From assembly GCF_900609055.1 (NCBI RefSeq), contig NZ_UXAW01000083.1, positions 1 to 62,854 on the forward strand: a stretch of 62,854 nt of DNA, written 5' to 3'. Positions 10,034 to 20,262 of this stretch are shown one piece after another. Position numbers and translations under genes: made by a program. This DNA is from Pseudogemmobacter humi. Its GTDB lineage: Bacteria; Pseudomonadota; Alphaproteobacteria; Rhodobacterales; Rhodobacteraceae. The notes beneath the pieces were generated by a model that had not been told where the DNA came from, did no database searches, and worked only from the letters and a program-made list of their open reading frames with translations. The first letter of the stretch is position 1. Every line of letters begins with the position of its first letter.

Positions 10034-10990
10034 ATGACAACGCTTCCCACCCCCCGCGGCACCCTGACCCCGAACCGTTCCCTGGCCGATCTGACCTGGC
10101 TGCGGGTCGGCGGCCCGGCCGACTGGCTGTTCCAGCCCGCCGACGAGGCCGACCTCGCCGCCTTCCTGCGCGACCTGCCGCCCGGGGTCGCGGTCTTTCC
10201 GATGGGGGTGGGCTCGAACCTGATCGTGAGGGACGGCGGCATCCGCGCGGTGGTGATCCGCCTGGGCCGCGGCTTCAACGGCATCGCGGTCGAGGGCGAG
10301 CGCGTCACCGCAGGGGCCGCCGCGCTCGACGCCCATGTCGCGCGGAAGGCCGCCGAGGCCGGGCGCGATCTGACCTTCCTGCGCACCATCCCCGGCAGTA
10401 TCGGCGGCGCGGTCAGGATGAATGCGGGCTGCTACGGGCTGTATGTCGCCGATCATCTGGAGGAGATCCGCCTGATCACCCGCCAGGGCGAGGCGCTGAC
10501 CCTGCCCGCCCGCGATCTGGCGCTGCGCTATCGCCAGTCCAGCCTGCCCGAGGGCGCGGTGATCGTCTCGGCCACCTTCCGCGCGCCCGCGGGCGATCCG
10601 GCGGAACTCGCCGCGCGGATGGAGGAGCAACTGGCGAAACGCGACGCCAGCCAGCCCACCAAAGAGCGCAGCGCCGGCTCCACCTTCCGCAATCCGGCCG
10701 GGTTCAGCTCGACCGGCCGCGCCGACGACAGCCACGATCTGAAGGCCTGGAAACTGATCGCCGACGCCGGGATGCGCGGCGCGCAGGTGGGGGCTGCGCA
10801 GATGTCGCCGATGCACGCCAATTTCATGATCAACACCGGCGGGGCGAATGCCGCCGATCTCGAATCGCTTGGCGAGGAAGTGCGAAAAAAGGTGTTCCAA
10901 TCCAGCGGGATCACGCTAGAATGGGAAATCATGCGGGTCGGCGAAGCAGCCCCCCTGCACGAGAGTCAAGAAGAAAAGTCCGGGGCCTGA
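10034..10990 (+). CDS. murB: UDP-N-acetylenolpyruvoylglucosamine reductase MurB
   Basis: 318 residues. FAD-binding PCMH-type domain with [12 protein letters not shown] and the [17 protein letters not shown] stretch; the C-terminal catalytic region [10 protein letters not shown] carries the conserved Ser, and [19 protein letters not shown] is present. Reduces the enolpyruvyl ether to UDP-MurNAc. I chose the ATG at 10034 (MTTLPTPRG) because the frame further upstream lacks family similarity. A short GC hairpin sits at its stop codon. Confidence 0.95.
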   Translation: MTTLPTPRGTLTPNRSLADLTWLRVGGPADWLFQPADEADLAAFLRDLPPGVAVFPMGVGSNLIVRDGGIRAVVIRLGRGFNGIAVEGERVTAGAAALDAHVARKAAEAGRDLTFLRTIPGSIGGAVRMNAGCYGLYVADHLEEIRLITRQGEALTLPARDLALRYRQSSLPEGAVIVSATFRAPAGDPAELAARMEEQLAKRDASQPTKERSAGSTFRNPAGFSSTGRADDSHDLKAWKLIADAGMRGAQVGAAQMSPMHANFMINTGGANAADLESLGEEVRKKVFQSSGITLEWEIMRVGEAAPLHESQEEKSGA

Positions 10991-11038
10991 GGCCCGGGAA
11001 AACATATAAGGGGTCGCCAAAGACCCCGTGAGGCAGTG

Positions 11039-11956
11039 ATGGCGGGCGGATCGGGCAGATTTCCCCGCGTGGCGGTTCTGAAAGGTGGCTTGTCCGCCGA
11101 GCGGGAGGTGTCCCTCTCGTCCGGTGCGGGTTGCGCCCAGGCCCTGCGTGAGACGGGTTACGAGGTGGTCGAGGTCGATGCCGGCCACGACCTTGCCCTG
11201 CGCCTGTCCGAGATCGCCCCCGATGTGGTGTTCAACGCGCTGCATGGTCGCTGGGGCGAGGACGGCTGCGTTCAGGGTATCCTCGAATGGCTGCGCATTC
11301 CCTATACCCATTCGGGCGTCTTGTGTTCGGCCCTCGCCATGGACAAGACCCGCTCGAAGGATGTGTTCCGCGCCGCCGGTATCCCGGTGGTGGACAGCGT
11401 TCTGGCCTCGCGCGAGGAAGTGTCGGAGCGCCACGTCCTGCCGCCGCCCTATGTGGTGAAGCCGAACAACGAGGGCTCTTCGGTCGGCGTCTATATCGTG
11501 CGCGAGGGCGCGAACGCGCCGCGTCTGGCCGAAACCATGCCGCAGCAGGTCATGGTGGAAACCTACGCCCCGGGGCGCGAGATGACCGTGGCGGTGATGG
11601 GGGGCAGGGCGCTTTGCGTCACCGATATCGTGACCGACGGCTGGTATGACTACGATGCCAAATACAAGACCGGCGGCTCGCGCCATGTGGTGCCCGCCGA
11701 TCTGCCGGCCGGGATCACCGAGGCCTGCCTGCGGCTGTCCGAGCGCGCGTTTGAAGTGCTCGGCTGCCGTGGTCTCGCCCGTGCCGATTTCCGCTGGGAC
11801 GAGGCGCGCGGCCTTGCCGGGCTGATCCTGCTGGAGATGAACACCCAGCCCGGGATGACGCCGACTTCGCTTGCGCCCGAACAGGCGGCGCATATGGGCA
11901 TTTCCTACGGCGAGCTGTGCGACTGGCTGGTGAGGGATGCGTCATGCGATCGCTGA
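11039..11956 (+). CDS. ddl: D-alanine--D-alanine ligase
   Basis: About 305 residues with ATP-grasp features: N-terminal [31 protein letters not shown], the flexible loop [26 protein letters not shown], and the metal site [15 protein letters not shown]. It makes the D-Ala-D-Ala dipeptide for the stem peptide. GTG (11036) and ATG (11039) are adjacent possible starts. It overlaps ftsQ by 13 bases. Confidence 0.95.
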   Translation: MAGGSGRFPRVAVLKGGLSAEREVSLSSGAGCAQALRETGYEVVEVDAGHDLALRLSEIAPDVVFNALHGRWGEDGCVQGILEWLRIPYTHSGVLCSALAMDKTRSKDVFRAAGIPVVDSVLASREEVSERHVLPPPYVVKPNNEGSSVGVYIVREGANAPRLAETMPQQVMVETYAPGREMTVAVMGGRALCVTDIVTDGWYDYDAKYKTGGSRHVVPADLPAGITEACLRLSERAFEVLGCRGLARADFRWDEARGLAGLILLEMNTQPGMTPTSLAPEQAAHMGISYGELCDWLVRDASCDR

Positions 11957-12894
11957 TCCCGTTCCGCCTGCGCCCCGCGCGGCCCGCCAGACAGACCTGG
12001 GCGCGGCCCGAGCCGCCCCTGACCCGCGCGCCCGTGCGCCACGATCCGGCCCCCAGTCTCTGGGCCTACCGGATGCAAAGGGTGATGCTGACGCCTTACC
12101 TGCGCGCGCTGTTGCGGGTGGGGCTGCCCAGCTTCGCCGTGCTTTTCGCCTGCGCGCTTTACATCGCCGACGAGGACCGCCGCGCCGGGATCACCGCCGT
12201 CTTCACCGACCTGCGCGAGAAATTCGAGCAGCGGCCCGAATTCATGGTGACGCTGGCCTCGGTCGAGGGCTGTTCGCAGGATCTGGCCGATGCGGTGCGG
12301 GCGCGGCTGAACCTGAACCTGCCGCAAAGCTCGTTCGATCTGGATCTGGAAGCCGCCCGCGCCCGGATCGAGGATCTGGATGCGGTGAAATCGGCCGAGT
12401 TGCGGGTGCGCTCGGGCGGCGTGCTCCAGGTGCTGGTGACCGAACGCGAGCCGGTGGCGATCTGGCGCCAGGCCGAGGGGCTGACGCTCGTCGACGAGAC
12501 CGGCCACCGCGTCGCCAGCCTGATCGAACGCTCTGACCGCGCCGATCTGCCGCTGATCGCGGGCGAGGGCGCCGACCGCGCCACGCCCGAGGCGCTGGCG
12601 CTGCTGGCCGCCGCCGGGCCGGTCGCCCCCCGTATCCGCGGCCTTGTCCGCATGGGCGAACGGCGGTGGGACATCGTGCTCGACCGCGACCAGCGCATCC
12701 TTCTGCCCGAGGACAATCCGGTGCGGGCGCTGGAACGGCTGCTGGCGCTGGATCATGCCCAGGACATCCTTACCCGTGACCTTGCCGCGGTCGATCTCAG
12801 GATCGCCGCGCGCCCGACCCTTCGCCTGACCCCCTATGCGATGAACGAACTGCGCCGATCCAGGGGGCTTGAGATCGTGGAGACCGAACTGTGA
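11944..12894 (+). CDS. ftsQ: Cell division protein FtsQ
   Basis: 316 residues. A cytoplasmic N-terminus of about 55 residues rich in Arg/Pro, one transmembrane segment (about 57-74, [18 protein letters not shown]), then a periplasmic POTRA domain ([19 protein letters not shown]) and the beta domain. A scaffold linking early and late divisome proteins. Starts inside ddl (13-base overlap); its stop overlaps the ftsA GTG start. Confidence 0.92.
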   Translation: MRSLIPFRLRPARPARQTWARPEPPLTRAPVRHDPAPSLWAYRMQRVMLTPYLRALLRVGLPSFAVLFACALYIADEDRRAGITAVFTDLREKFEQRPEFMVTLASVEGCSQDLADAVRARLNLNLPQSSFDLDLEAARARIEDLDAVKSAELRVRSGGVLQVLVTEREPVAIWRQAEGLTLVDETGHRVASLIERSDRADLPLIAGEGADRATPEALALLAAAGPVAPRIRGLVRMGERRWDIVLDRDQRILLPEDNPVRALERLLALDHAQDILTRDLAAVDLRIAARPTLRLTPYAMNELRRSRGLEIVETEL

Positions 12895-14225
12895 CCGACC
12901 TCTATCAGACTCAACGCGCCATGCGGAACATGCGCCGGGCTGCCATGCAGCGCGGCGTCATCGCGATCCTCGACGTGGGAACGTCCAAGATCGCCTGTCT
13001 CATCCTGCGCTTCGACGGCGAGGCGCGATTGCGCGAGACCGAGGGCGTCGGCCCGATGGCCGGCCAGTCGCAGTTCCGCATCATCGGCGCGGCCACCACC
13101 CGCTCGCGCGGGGTGCGCTTCGGCGAGATCGCGGTGATGAACGAGACCGAGCGCGCGATCCGCACCGCGCTTCAGGCCGCGCAGAAGATGGCGAATGTCC
13201 GCGTCGATCACGTGATCGCCTGTTTCTCGGGGGCCGAGCCGCGCAGCTACGGCCTCGCGGGCGCGATCGACCTTGAGGACAACGTGGTCACCGAGCAGGA
13301 CATCGCCCGGGTGCTGGCCTCGTGCGACGTGCCCGATATCGGCCCGGGGCGCGAGGTGCTGCACGCCCAGCCGGTGAATTTCGCGCTGGACCACCGCTCC
13401 GGCCTTGGCGATCCGCGCGGCCAGATCGGCCACCGCCTCGCCTGCGACATGCACCTTCTGTCGGTCGATGCCTCGGCGATCCAGAACCTGCTCTACTGCA
13501 TTCAGCGCTGCGATCTGGAACTGGCGGGGATCGCCTCCTCGTCCTATGTCTCGGCGATCTCCAGCCTCGTCGAGGACGAGCAGGAACTCGGCGCGGCCTG
13601 TATCGACATGGGCGGCGGCGCGACCGGCATCTCGATCTTCATGAAGAAACACATGATCTATGCCGATTCCGTGCGGATGGGCGGCGATCATGTCACCTCG
13701 GACATCTCGAAGGGCCTCCAGATCCCGATGGCCGATGCCGAGCGGATCAAGACCCGTCACGGCGGGCTGTTCGCCACCGGCATGGACGACCGCGAGATGA
13801 TCGAGCTCGGCGGCGATTCCGGCGACTGGGAGAAGGACCGCCGCCAGATCAGCCGCACCGAGCTGATCGGCATCATGCGCCCGCGGGTCGAGGAAATCCT
13901 GGAAGAGGCCCGCTCCGTGCTGGATGCGGCCGGTTTCGACCATCTGCCCAGCCAGCAGATCGTGCTGACCGGCGGCGGCAGCCAGATTCCGGGGCTCGAC
14001 ATGCTGGCGGGGCGCATCCTCGGCCACCGGGTGCGCCTTGGGCGGCCTTTGCGCGTCCAGGGCCTGCCGCAGGCGGCGACCGGGGCGGCTTTCGCCTCGG
14101 CGGTGGGGCTTTGCATGTTCGCGACGCATCCTCAGGACGAGTGGTGGGATTTCGAGGTTCCCGCCGATCGTTATCCGGCTCGGTCTTTGCGCAGGGCGTT
14201 CAGATGGTTCAAAGACAACTGGTAA
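12891..14225 (+). CDS. ftsA: Cell division protein FtsA
   Basis: 444 residues, actin-like ATPase that tethers FtsZ to the membrane. Phosphate-1 loop AILDVGTSKIAC, the SHS2/1C subdomain, phosphate-2 motif CIDMGGGATGISIF, adenosine motif VLTGGGSQIPGLDMLA, and a C-terminal basic amphipathic membrane helix (SLRRAFRWFKDNW). The GTG start overlaps the ftsQ stop by 4 bases. Confidence 0.96.
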   Translation: MTDLYQTQRAMRNMRRAAMQRGVIAILDVGTSKIACLILRFDGEARLRETEGVGPMAGQSQFRIIGAATTRSRGVRFGEIAVMNETERAIRTALQAAQKMANVRVDHVIACFSGAEPRSYGLAGAIDLEDNVVTEQDIARVLASCDVPDIGPGREVLHAQPVNFALDHRSGLGDPRGQIGHRLACDMHLLSVDASAIQNLLYCIQRCDLELAGIASSSYVSAISSLVEDEQELGAACIDMGGGATGISIFMKKHMIYADSVRMGGDHVTSDISKGLQIPMADAERIKTRHGGLFATGMDDREMIELGGDSGDWEKDRRQISRTELIGIMRPRVEEILEEARSVLDAAGFDHLPSQQIVLTGGGSQIPGLDMLAGRILGHRVRLGRPLRVQGLPQAATGAAFASAVGLCMFATHPQDEWWDFEVPADRYPARSLRRAFRWFKDNW

Positions 14226-14459
14226 CCCCAGGATACGGCGCAGTCTGCGAAATCCCGCCTGCCGGGCGGCGAAATCCCCCATATTTTGTGGGCGGACGGC
14301 TTTTTTCTCGTGACCTCGGGGAGCGATACCGGTAGAGTTGCGGACAATCCGGCGGGTCCGGCCTCGGGACAGGGCTGCCCATCGGCGAGAAGGCACCGGC
14401 AAGAGACCCGGGGGCTGAAGACCCTCAGTGGCGGCACAAGAAACGGACAGGCGGATTCC
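14226..14459 (+). promoter_or_regulatory. ftsZ leader/promoter region
   Basis: 234 bases without a gene between ftsA and ftsZ. It holds a repeated CGAAATCCC word (near 14248 and 14270), a small hairpin CCGCC/GGCGG near 14254 and a run of six T at about 14303-14308 in a less GC-rich patch. In related bacteria ftsZ has its own promoters here; I cannot place a -10/-35 pair with confidence. Confidence 0.4.
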
Positions 14460-16142
14460 ATGGCACTCAATCTGACGATGGCGAACCAGCGTGAAGAGCT
14501 GAAGCCGCGCATCACCGTCTTCGGTGTGGGCGGCGCGGGCGGCAACGCCGTCAACAATATGATCGAGCAGGCGCTCGAAGGCGTGGAATTCGTGGTGGCG
14601 AACACCGACGCCCAGGCCCTTCAGCAATCGAAGGCCCATGCCCGGATCCAGATGGGCGTGAAAGTGACCGAGGGGCTGGGCGCGGGCGCGCGGCCCTCGG
14701 TCGGCGCCGCCGCGGCCGAAGAGACCATCGAAGAGATCGTCGATCATCTGGCGGGGGCGCATATGTGCTTCATCACCGCCGGGATGGGCGGCGGCACCGG
14801 CACCGGCGCCGCGCCGATCATCGCCCAGGCCGCGCGCGAGCTGGGCGTGCTGACCGTGGGCGTCGTCACCAAGCCGTTCCAGTTCGAGGGCGGCAAAAGG
14901 ATGCGTCAGGCCGAGGAGGGGATCGAAGCCCTCCAGAAGGTCGTGGACACGCTGATCATCATTCCCAACCAGAACCTGTTCCGGCTGGCGAACGAGCGCA
15001 CCACCTTTACCGAAGCCTTCGCCATGGCCGACGACGTGCTGTATCAGGGCGTCAAGGGCGTGACCGATCTGATGGTGCGCCCCGGCCTGATCAACCTCGA
15101 TTTCGCCGATGTGCGTTCGGTGATGGACGAGATGGGCAAGGCGATGATGGGCACCGGCGAATCCGAGGGCGAAGACCGCGCCATCCAGGCCGCCGAGAAG
15201 GCCATCGCCAATCCGCTGCTCGACGAGATCAGCCTGAACGGCGCCAAGGGCGTGCTGATCAACATCACCGGCGGCCATGACCTGACCCTGTTCGAGCTGG
15301 ACGAGGCCGCGAACATCATCCGCGAGAAGGTCGACCCCGAGGCGAATATCATCGTCGGCTCGACGCTCGACGGCTCGATGGCGGGGCGGATCCGCGTCTC
15401 GGTGGTGGCGACCGGCATCGACGCCAGCGCCCAGGCCAAGCCGGAACTGCCGATCACGCGGCGCCCGATGGCGCAGCCCCTGCAACTGCAACCCGCGCCG
15501 GAACCGGCCCCGGTGCGCCGCGAGGCGCCCGCGGCTTATGCGCCCGCTCCGGTCGCGCCGCAGCCGGCTCCGGTGGCGCAGCCCGCCGCTCCGATGCCGC
15601 AGCCGGTGGCGCAGCAGGACTACAGCGAGCAGGATCTGTTCGGCGCCGGCGACATGACCGCCCCGGCCTTCGCGCCGCAAGAGGAAGACCCGCATGCGGG
15701 CCATGATCTGCCGCCGCCGGCCTACCGCCCGCAGCAGCAGGCCCCCGCGCAGACCATGCGCCCGGCGCCCGCCTCGATCGAGGCCGATGCCGCCGCTTTC
15801 GTGGCGCCGCGCCCCAGGGTGCCCGGCCAGCCCTCGCCCGAGGCGATGGCCCGGCTCCAGGCCGCGGTGAAGAAGAACCCGGCCCCGGGCGCCGCCCATG
15901 CCGCGCCGCAGCCCCGCGCGGCCGAGCCGCAGCCCGCCGCCGCGGCGCGTCCGCGCTTCGGGATCGGCTCGCTGATCAACCGGATGGCGGGCCATCTGGA
16001 AGGCGGCCAGGCCGAGCGCGCCCCGGCGCCCCAGGGACATCGCCAGCAACCGCCGGTGACCGCCTATGACGACGAAGCCGAAAGCGGCCCCGATCAGGAC
16101 CGGATCGAGATTCCGGCATTCCTGCGCCGCCAGGCCAACTGA
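14460..16142 (+). CDS. ftsZ: Cell division protein FtsZ
   Basis: 560 residues, tubulin-like GTPase forming the Z ring. GTP-binding motif [10 protein letters not shown] at about 110-119 and T7 loop [11 protein letters not shown] are present. After the globular core (to about residue 325) there is a Pro/Ala/Gln-rich linker of over 200 residues, longer than the E. coli linker and typical of alphaproteobacteria, ending in the FtsA-binding tail [14 protein letters not shown]. An intrinsic terminator follows directly. Confidence 0.97.
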   Translation: MALNLTMANQREELKPRITVFGVGGAGGNAVNNMIEQALEGVEFVVANTDAQALQQSKAHARIQMGVKVTEGLGAGARPSVGAAAAEETIEEIVDHLAGAHMCFITAGMGGGTGTGAAPIIAQAARELGVLTVGVVTKPFQFEGGKRMRQAEEGIEALQKVVDTLIIIPNQNLFRLANERTTFTEAFAMADDVLYQGVKGVTDLMVRPGLINLDFADVRSVMDEMGKAMMGTGESEGEDRAIQAAEKAIANPLLDEISLNGAKGVLINITGGHDLTLFELDEAANIIREKVDPEANIIVGSTLDGSMAGRIRVSVVATGIDASAQAKPELPITRRPMAQPLQLQPAPEPAPVRREAPAAYAPAPVAPQPAPVAQPAAPMPQPVAQQDYSEQDLFGAGDMTAPAFAPQEEDPHAGHDLPPPAYRPQQQAPAQTMRPAPASIEADAAAFVAPRPRVPGQPSPEAMARLQAAVKKNPAPGAAHAAPQPRAAEPQPAAAARPRFGIGSLINRMAGHLEGGQAERAPAPQGHRQQPPVTAYDDEAESGPDQDRIEIPAFLRRQAN

Positions 16143-16167
16143 TAACAGGCAGGAAGAAACCTAGGGA

Positions 16168-16192
16168 GGGGCCGGGAAACCGGCCCCTTTTT
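16168..16192 (+). terminator. Rho-independent terminator after ftsZ
   Basis: Perfect 8-bp stem GGGGCCGG/CCGGCCCC with a GAAA tetraloop followed by five T. It ends the division operon. Confidence 0.93.
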
Positions 16193-16216
16193 CCTTGCCG
16201 TATCAATGGGTTGTGA

Positions 16217-16237
16217 TTGTGACACCTGGTGTCACAA
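16217..16237. promoter_or_regulatory. 21-bp perfect palindrome upstream of lpxC (probable operator)
   Basis: Two perfect 10-base arms, TTGTGACACC and its complement, around a single T. It lies 106 bases before the chosen lpxC start and 25 bases after the ftsZ terminator. Further GTGA words flank it (16211 and near 16256). The spacing of the TGTGA/TCACA ends (9 bases) differs from a CRP site (6). The binding protein is unknown. Confidence 0.6.
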
Positions 16238-16342
16238 ACGGTTGCAAAAGGTGAATTGTGATCGGTGCAACACTTTACTAACTACTCTGGCAGACAGGGC
16301 GGCGCCAATGCGCCCCTGAGCAAGACAGACGTGCAAGGCAGA

Positions 16343-17290
16343 ATGGAAGGCACTCAGGTGCAGAACACACTGAAAACGGCAGTCAGCTTCTCCGGCGTGG
16401 GGCTCCACACCGGGCAGCCTGTGCGCATGACGGTGCGTCCCGCTCCGGCGGATCACGGAATCTGGTTCCGCCGCACCGATATTGCCGGCCCGGACGCCGA
16501 TATTCCGGCGATCTGGTCGGCGGTGACGCCCTCGCGGCTGTGCACGGTGGTGGAAAACGCCGAAGGCGTCGCGGTCTCGACCATCGAACATCTGATGGCC
16601 GCGCTTGCGGGCTGCGCCATCCATAACGCGGTGATCGAAATCGACGGGGGCGAGGTGCCGATTCTCGACGGCTCGGCCGAGCCCTTCGTCGCCGCCTTCC
16701 TTGCCGCCGGTCTGCGCGAGCAATCCTCCGAGATCTGCGCCATCCGCGTGCTGCGCCCCGTCGAGGTGCGCGAGGGCGAGGCGGTCGCGCGGCTGGAACC
16801 GGCCGATATGCTGGAGATCGACTTCCGCATCGACTTCACCGACGCCGCCATCGGCACCCAGGCGCGCCATCTGCGCATGTCCAATGGCGCTTTCGTGCGC
16901 GAACTGTCCGACAGCCGCACCTTCTGCCGTCAGGCGGATGTGGATGCGATGCGCGAGAAGGGCCTCGCGCTCGGCGGCACGCTTGAGAATGCCGTGGTGT
17001 TCGACGGCGCCCGGGTGGTCTCGCCCGGCGGTCTGCGCCACCAGGACGAGCCGGTGCGCCACAAGATGCTGGATGCGGTGGGCGATCTCTCGCTTGCGGG
17101 CGGGCCGATCCTTGGCCGCTACACCGGCATTCGCGCCGGTCACGCCATGACCAACCGCCTGCTGCGCGCGCTGTTCGCCGACCCGGATAATTACCTGATC
17201 GAGGGCTGCTCCGGCCGCATCGGCGGAAAACTGCCGGGGATCGGCGTCCATTCCGGTGATCTGCCCTCGTCTCGCCGCCGCGCGGCCTGA
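16343..17290 (+). CDS. lpxC: UDP-3-O-acyl-N-acetylglucosamine deacetylase LpxC
   Basis: About 315 residues; the committed, zinc-dependent step of lipid A synthesis. Signatures: NTLKTAVSFSGVGLHTG at the N-terminus, STIEHLMAALAG (first zinc His), DEPVRHKMLDAVGDL (His and Asp zinc ligands), RAGHAMTN (catalytic His). ATG 16343 and GTG 16358 are both plausible starts; the frame is open further upstream but without family similarity. Own transcription unit, since a terminator lies between ftsZ and lpxC. Confidence 0.95.
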   Translation: MEGTQVQNTLKTAVSFSGVGLHTGQPVRMTVRPAPADHGIWFRRTDIAGPDADIPAIWSAVTPSRLCTVVENAEGVAVSTIEHLMAALAGCAIHNAVIEIDGGEVPILDGSAEPFVAAFLAAGLREQSSEICAIRVLRPVEVREGEAVARLEPADMLEIDFRIDFTDAAIGTQARHLRMSNGAFVRELSDSRTFCRQADVDAMREKGLALGGTLENAVVFDGARVVSPGGLRHQDEPVRHKMLDAVGDLSLAGGPILGRYTGIRAGHAMTNRLLRALFADPDNYLIEGCSGRIGGKLPGIGVHSGDLPSSRRRAA

Positions 17291-17472
17291 CCAGGCGCCC
17301 CGGCTGCGCCGCTCCGCAGGTGCCGCCGGGTGGTGAAAGGCGTTTTGCGCAGCGGATTTTTCTGTGCTAGGACGAGGCAAATCGCCGGGGGCGCAAGCAC
17401 CACCGATGCGCGGCAGAGGCAGCCGGGCAGGGGCGGATCCCGGCAAGGAAGTCAGGTTTGGGTAGGCGGAAG

Positions 17473-18318
17473 ATGGCAGGCAAGGCACCGGGACTGCGGA
17501 TCGGAGCGGTCATGCTTCTCGCGGTCACGCTTTCGGCTTGCGGCGGGAATCGCGGTTCGGAAAGTGAATCGCTGGAGAACCTCACCGCGGAAGAAATCTA
17601 CCGCAAGGGCGAGCTGGAGCTGGAAACCTCGCGCAAGGCCGGGGATTCGCTGCGCTATTTCCAGGAGGTCGAGCGGCTTTATCCCTATACCGAATATGCC
17701 CGCCGCGCCCTGATCATGCAGGCCTTCGTCAATCACAAGACGAAGAAATACGAAGAGGCCCGCGCCGCCGCGCAGCGCTTCCTCGATTTCTATCCCGACG
17801 ACGAGGATGCGGCCTACGCGCAATATCTGATGGCTCTGTCCTATTACGACCAGATCGAGGATGTCGGCCGCGACCAGGGCCTGACCTTCCAGGCGCTGCT
17901 GGCGTTGCGCGAAGTGATCGAGAAATATCCCGACAGCGAATACGCCAGTTCCGCGATCCTGAAATTCGATCTCGCTTTCGACCATCTGGCGGCGAAAGAG
18001 ATGGAGATCGGCCGCTTCTACCTCAAGCGGAGGCATTACACCGCGGCGCTGAACCGGTTCCGCACCGTGGTGCAGGACTACCAGACCACGACCCATACCG
18101 CCGAGGCGCTCTATCGTCTGATCGAGATCTATCTGGTGCTGGGCTTCGAGGCCGAGGCGCAGACCGCGGGCGCCATTCTCGGGCACAACTACCAGTCCTC
18201 GCCCTTCTATCAGGACGGCTACAACCTCCTGAAAGGCAAAGGGCTTGCGCCCGAGGCGCGCGGCGACAGCTGGCTGTCGCAGATCTACCGCCAGATGATC
18301 CGCGGCGAATGGCTGTGA
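17473..18318 (+). CDS. bamD: Outer membrane protein assembly factor BamD (lipoprotein)
   Basis: 281 residues. Signal peptide with lipobox LSAC (residues about 20-23), so a lipoprotein. TPR-like repeats follow (KGELELETSRKAGDSLRYFQEVERLYPYTEYARRA, then FVNHKTKKYEEARAAAQRFLDFYPDDEDAAYAQYLMALSYYDQ), the typical BamD/ComL pattern. It is an essential BAM complex member. ATG 17473 gives a proper signal peptide; an upstream TTG adds five residues. recN follows after 43 bases. Confidence 0.95.
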   Translation: MAGKAPGLRIGAVMLLAVTLSACGGNRGSESESLENLTAEEIYRKGELELETSRKAGDSLRYFQEVERLYPYTEYARRALIMQAFVNHKTKKYEEARAAAQRFLDFYPDDEDAAYAQYLMALSYYDQIEDVGRDQGLTFQALLALREVIEKYPDSEYASSAILKFDLAFDHLAAKEMEIGRFYLKRRHYTAALNRFRTVVQDYQTTTHTAEALYRLIEIYLVLGFEAEAQTAGAILGHNYQSSPFYQDGYNLLKGKGLAPEARGDSWLSQIYRQMIRGEWL

Positions 18319-18361
18319 CGGGGCGGGCCGCGGCCCGCTCCCTTGCGCGAACAGGGTCCAG

Positions 18362-20005
18362 ATGCTGATCTCGCTCGACATCCGCGACATTCTGATCATC
18401 GATCGGCTCTCGCTGGAACTGGGGCCGGGGCTCAACGTGCTGACCGGCGAGACCGGGGCGGGGAAGTCGATCCTTCTGGATGCGCTCGGCATGGTGCTGG
18501 GCTGGAAGGGCCGCGCGGATCTTGTGCGCCAGGGGGCGGAGAAGGGCGAAGTCACCGCCGTTTTCGATCTGCCGCCCGGCCATCCCGCGCGGGCGGTGCT
18601 GGACGAGGCCGGGGTGGATCCCGGCGACGAACTGATCCTGCGCCGCGCCGCCCATGCCGACGGCCGCCGCCAGGCCTGGGCCAACGACCGCCGGGTCTCG
18701 GCCGAGGTGTTGCGCGGCCTGTCCGAGACCCTGGTGGAACTGCACGGCCAGCATGACGACCGCGGCCTTCTGAACCCGCGCGGCCACCGCGCGCTGCTGG
18801 ACGCTTTCGCCGGCTATGACCTCTCGCCCCTGCGCAGCCTCTGGACCGCGCAGCGCCAGGCCCGCGAGGCTCTGGCCGCGGCCGAGGCGCAGATCGCCCG
18901 CGCCCGGTCCGAGGAGGATTTCCTGCGCCATGCGGTCGAGGAACTGGACAAACTCGCGCCGCAGCCCGGGGAAGAGGCCCAACTCGATGCGAAGCGGCGG
19001 CTGATGCAGGCGGCGGGCCGGATCCGCGAGGATGTCGCCCGCGCGCTGGCCGCCCTGTCGGACGAGGGCGCCGAGGGAAGGATGCGCGACGCTTCGCGCT
19101 GGCTGGAGGGGGCGGCGGACCGCGCCGGCGGCCGGCTGGAAGAGCCGCTCGCGGCGCTGTCGCGGGCGATGATCGAATTGTCCGAGGCCCAGGCCGGGGT
19201 GGAGAGCTGCCTTGAGGCTCTGGACTTCAACCCGGCCGAGCTGGAGGCCGCCGAGGAACGCCTGTTCGCGATCCGCGCGCTCGCGCGCAAACACGGCGTC
19301 GCGCCGGACGATCTGGCCACCCACGCGGGCGGGCTGCGCGCCCGGCTGGAGGCGCTCGACGCCGGCGAGGCCGGTCTCGGGCGGCTCGCGGGGGCGCTGA
19401 CGGCGGCGGAAGCGGATTACACGCTTGAGGCCGGGCGCATCGGCGCGCTGCGTCGCGCGGCGGCAGAGCGGCTCGATGCCGCGATGGCCGCCGAACTGGC
19501 GCCCCTGAAGATGGAACGCGCCGTCTTCCGCAGCGTGGTCGCCCCCGGCGAGCCCGGCCCCGAGGGCCGGGATCAGGTCACTTTCACCGTCGCCACCAAC
19601 CCCGGCGCGCCGTCCGGCCCCCTGAACCGCATCGCCTCGGGCGGCGAGCTTTCGCGCTTCCTGCTCGCGCTCAAGGTCTGCCTGACCGGCGGCGGCCAGG
19701 GGCTGACGATGATCTTCGACGAGATCGACCGCGGCGTCGGCGGCGCCACCGCCGATGCGGTCGGCCGCCGCCTCCAGGCGCTGGCGCTCGGCGCCCAGGT
19801 GCTGGTCGTCACCCATTCGCCCCAGGTCGCCGCCCTCGGCCGCCATCACTGGCGGGTGCAGAAGGCGGTGGTGGACGAGGTGACGCTCTCCACCGTGGTG
19901 CCGCTTTCCGAGCGCGAGCGGGTCGAGGAGATCGCCCGGATGATCTCGGGCGACCGGGTGACCGACGCCGCCCGCGAGGCCGCCCGCGCCCTGATCGGCG
20001 CCTGA
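18362..20005 (+). CDS. recN: DNA repair protein RecN
   Basis: 547 residues, SMC-like ATPase in double-strand-break repair. Walker A GETGAGKS near residue 32, two coiled-coil arms, signature SGGELSRFLLALK, and Walker B MIFDEIDRGVGG are present. Follows bamD in the same direction; a palindromic repeat cluster separates it from purQ. No clear LexA box is seen just upstream. Confidence 0.96.
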   Translation: MLISLDIRDILIIDRLSLELGPGLNVLTGETGAGKSILLDALGMVLGWKGRADLVRQGAEKGEVTAVFDLPPGHPARAVLDEAGVDPGDELILRRAAHADGRRQAWANDRRVSAEVLRGLSETLVELHGQHDDRGLLNPRGHRALLDAFAGYDLSPLRSLWTAQRQAREALAAAEAQIARARSEEDFLRHAVEELDKLAPQPGEEAQLDAKRRLMQAAGRIREDVARALAALSDEGAEGRMRDASRWLEGAADRAGGRLEEPLAALSRAMIELSEAQAGVESCLEALDFNPAELEAAEERLFAIRALARKHGVAPDDLATHAGGLRARLEALDAGEAGLGRLAGALTAAEADYTLEAGRIGALRRAAAERLDAAMAAELAPLKMERAVFRSVVAPGEPGPEGRDQVTFTVATNPGAPSGPLNRIASGGELSRFLLALKVCLTGGGQGLTMIFDEIDRGVGGATADAVGRRLQALALGAQVLVVTHSPQVAALGRHHWRVQKAVVDEVTLSTVVPLSERERVEEIARMISGDRVTDAAREAARALIGA

Positions 20006-20035
20006 GTCCGCGGCCCGGCCTGAAGCCCGCCGCGC

Positions 20036-20060
20036 GGGGATATTCCGGGCAGGATGAAAG
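20036..20060 (+). repeat. Palindromic-repeat family, degenerate half copy
   Basis: GGGGATATT...GGGCAGGATGAAAG resembles one arm of the repeat family described at 20103-20154, with changed central bases. Confidence 0.5.
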
Positions 20061-20102
20061 CGCAGCCGGTTGCGCCCGGCGCAGGTCGGGGAACGCTCCG
20101 CG

Positions 20103-20154
20103 GGGGGTATTTATATCAGGATGAAAGCCCTTTCACCTTGATATAAATACCCCC
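20103..20154. repeat. Palindromic intergenic repeat (REP/BIME-like), full inverted pair
   Basis: Two 25-base arms face each other across CC. Each arm reads GGGGGTATTT-ATATCA-xxx-TGAAAG, with two mismatches between arms. The same arm, single or paired, recurs at 29535, 36089, 41271, 49106 and 50876, always between genes. It lies between recN and purQ and is flanked by GCCGGAGGC, as in other copies. Confidence 0.85.
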
Positions 20155-20262
20155 GCCGGAGGCATCCGCACTTTCCACCCGCGCCGCTGTCAGCCACTGG
20201 CAACCCTTCGCGGCTTGCGCTATGAGAGGGCCATCCCGTCAGCAGCCGCCGGAGTGCCGCCC

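Noticed and set aside
10981-11000. Hairpin at the murB stop as a terminator
   Set aside because: Only a 5-bp clean stem (GGGCC-TGA-GGCCC) and no T run; ddl follows closely.
14300-14310. T run before ftsZ as a terminator of ftsA
   Set aside because: No stable stem directly in front of the T run.
12834-16049. Very long open frame antisense to ftsA and ftsZ
   Set aside because: High-GC shadow frame: low-complexity Arg/His/Gly-rich, no domain, and opposite to two well-supported genes.
16217-16237. Reading the lpxC palindrome as a CRP/FNR site
   Set aside because: The gap between TGTGA and TCACA is 9 bases, not 6; the symmetry extends to 21 bases.
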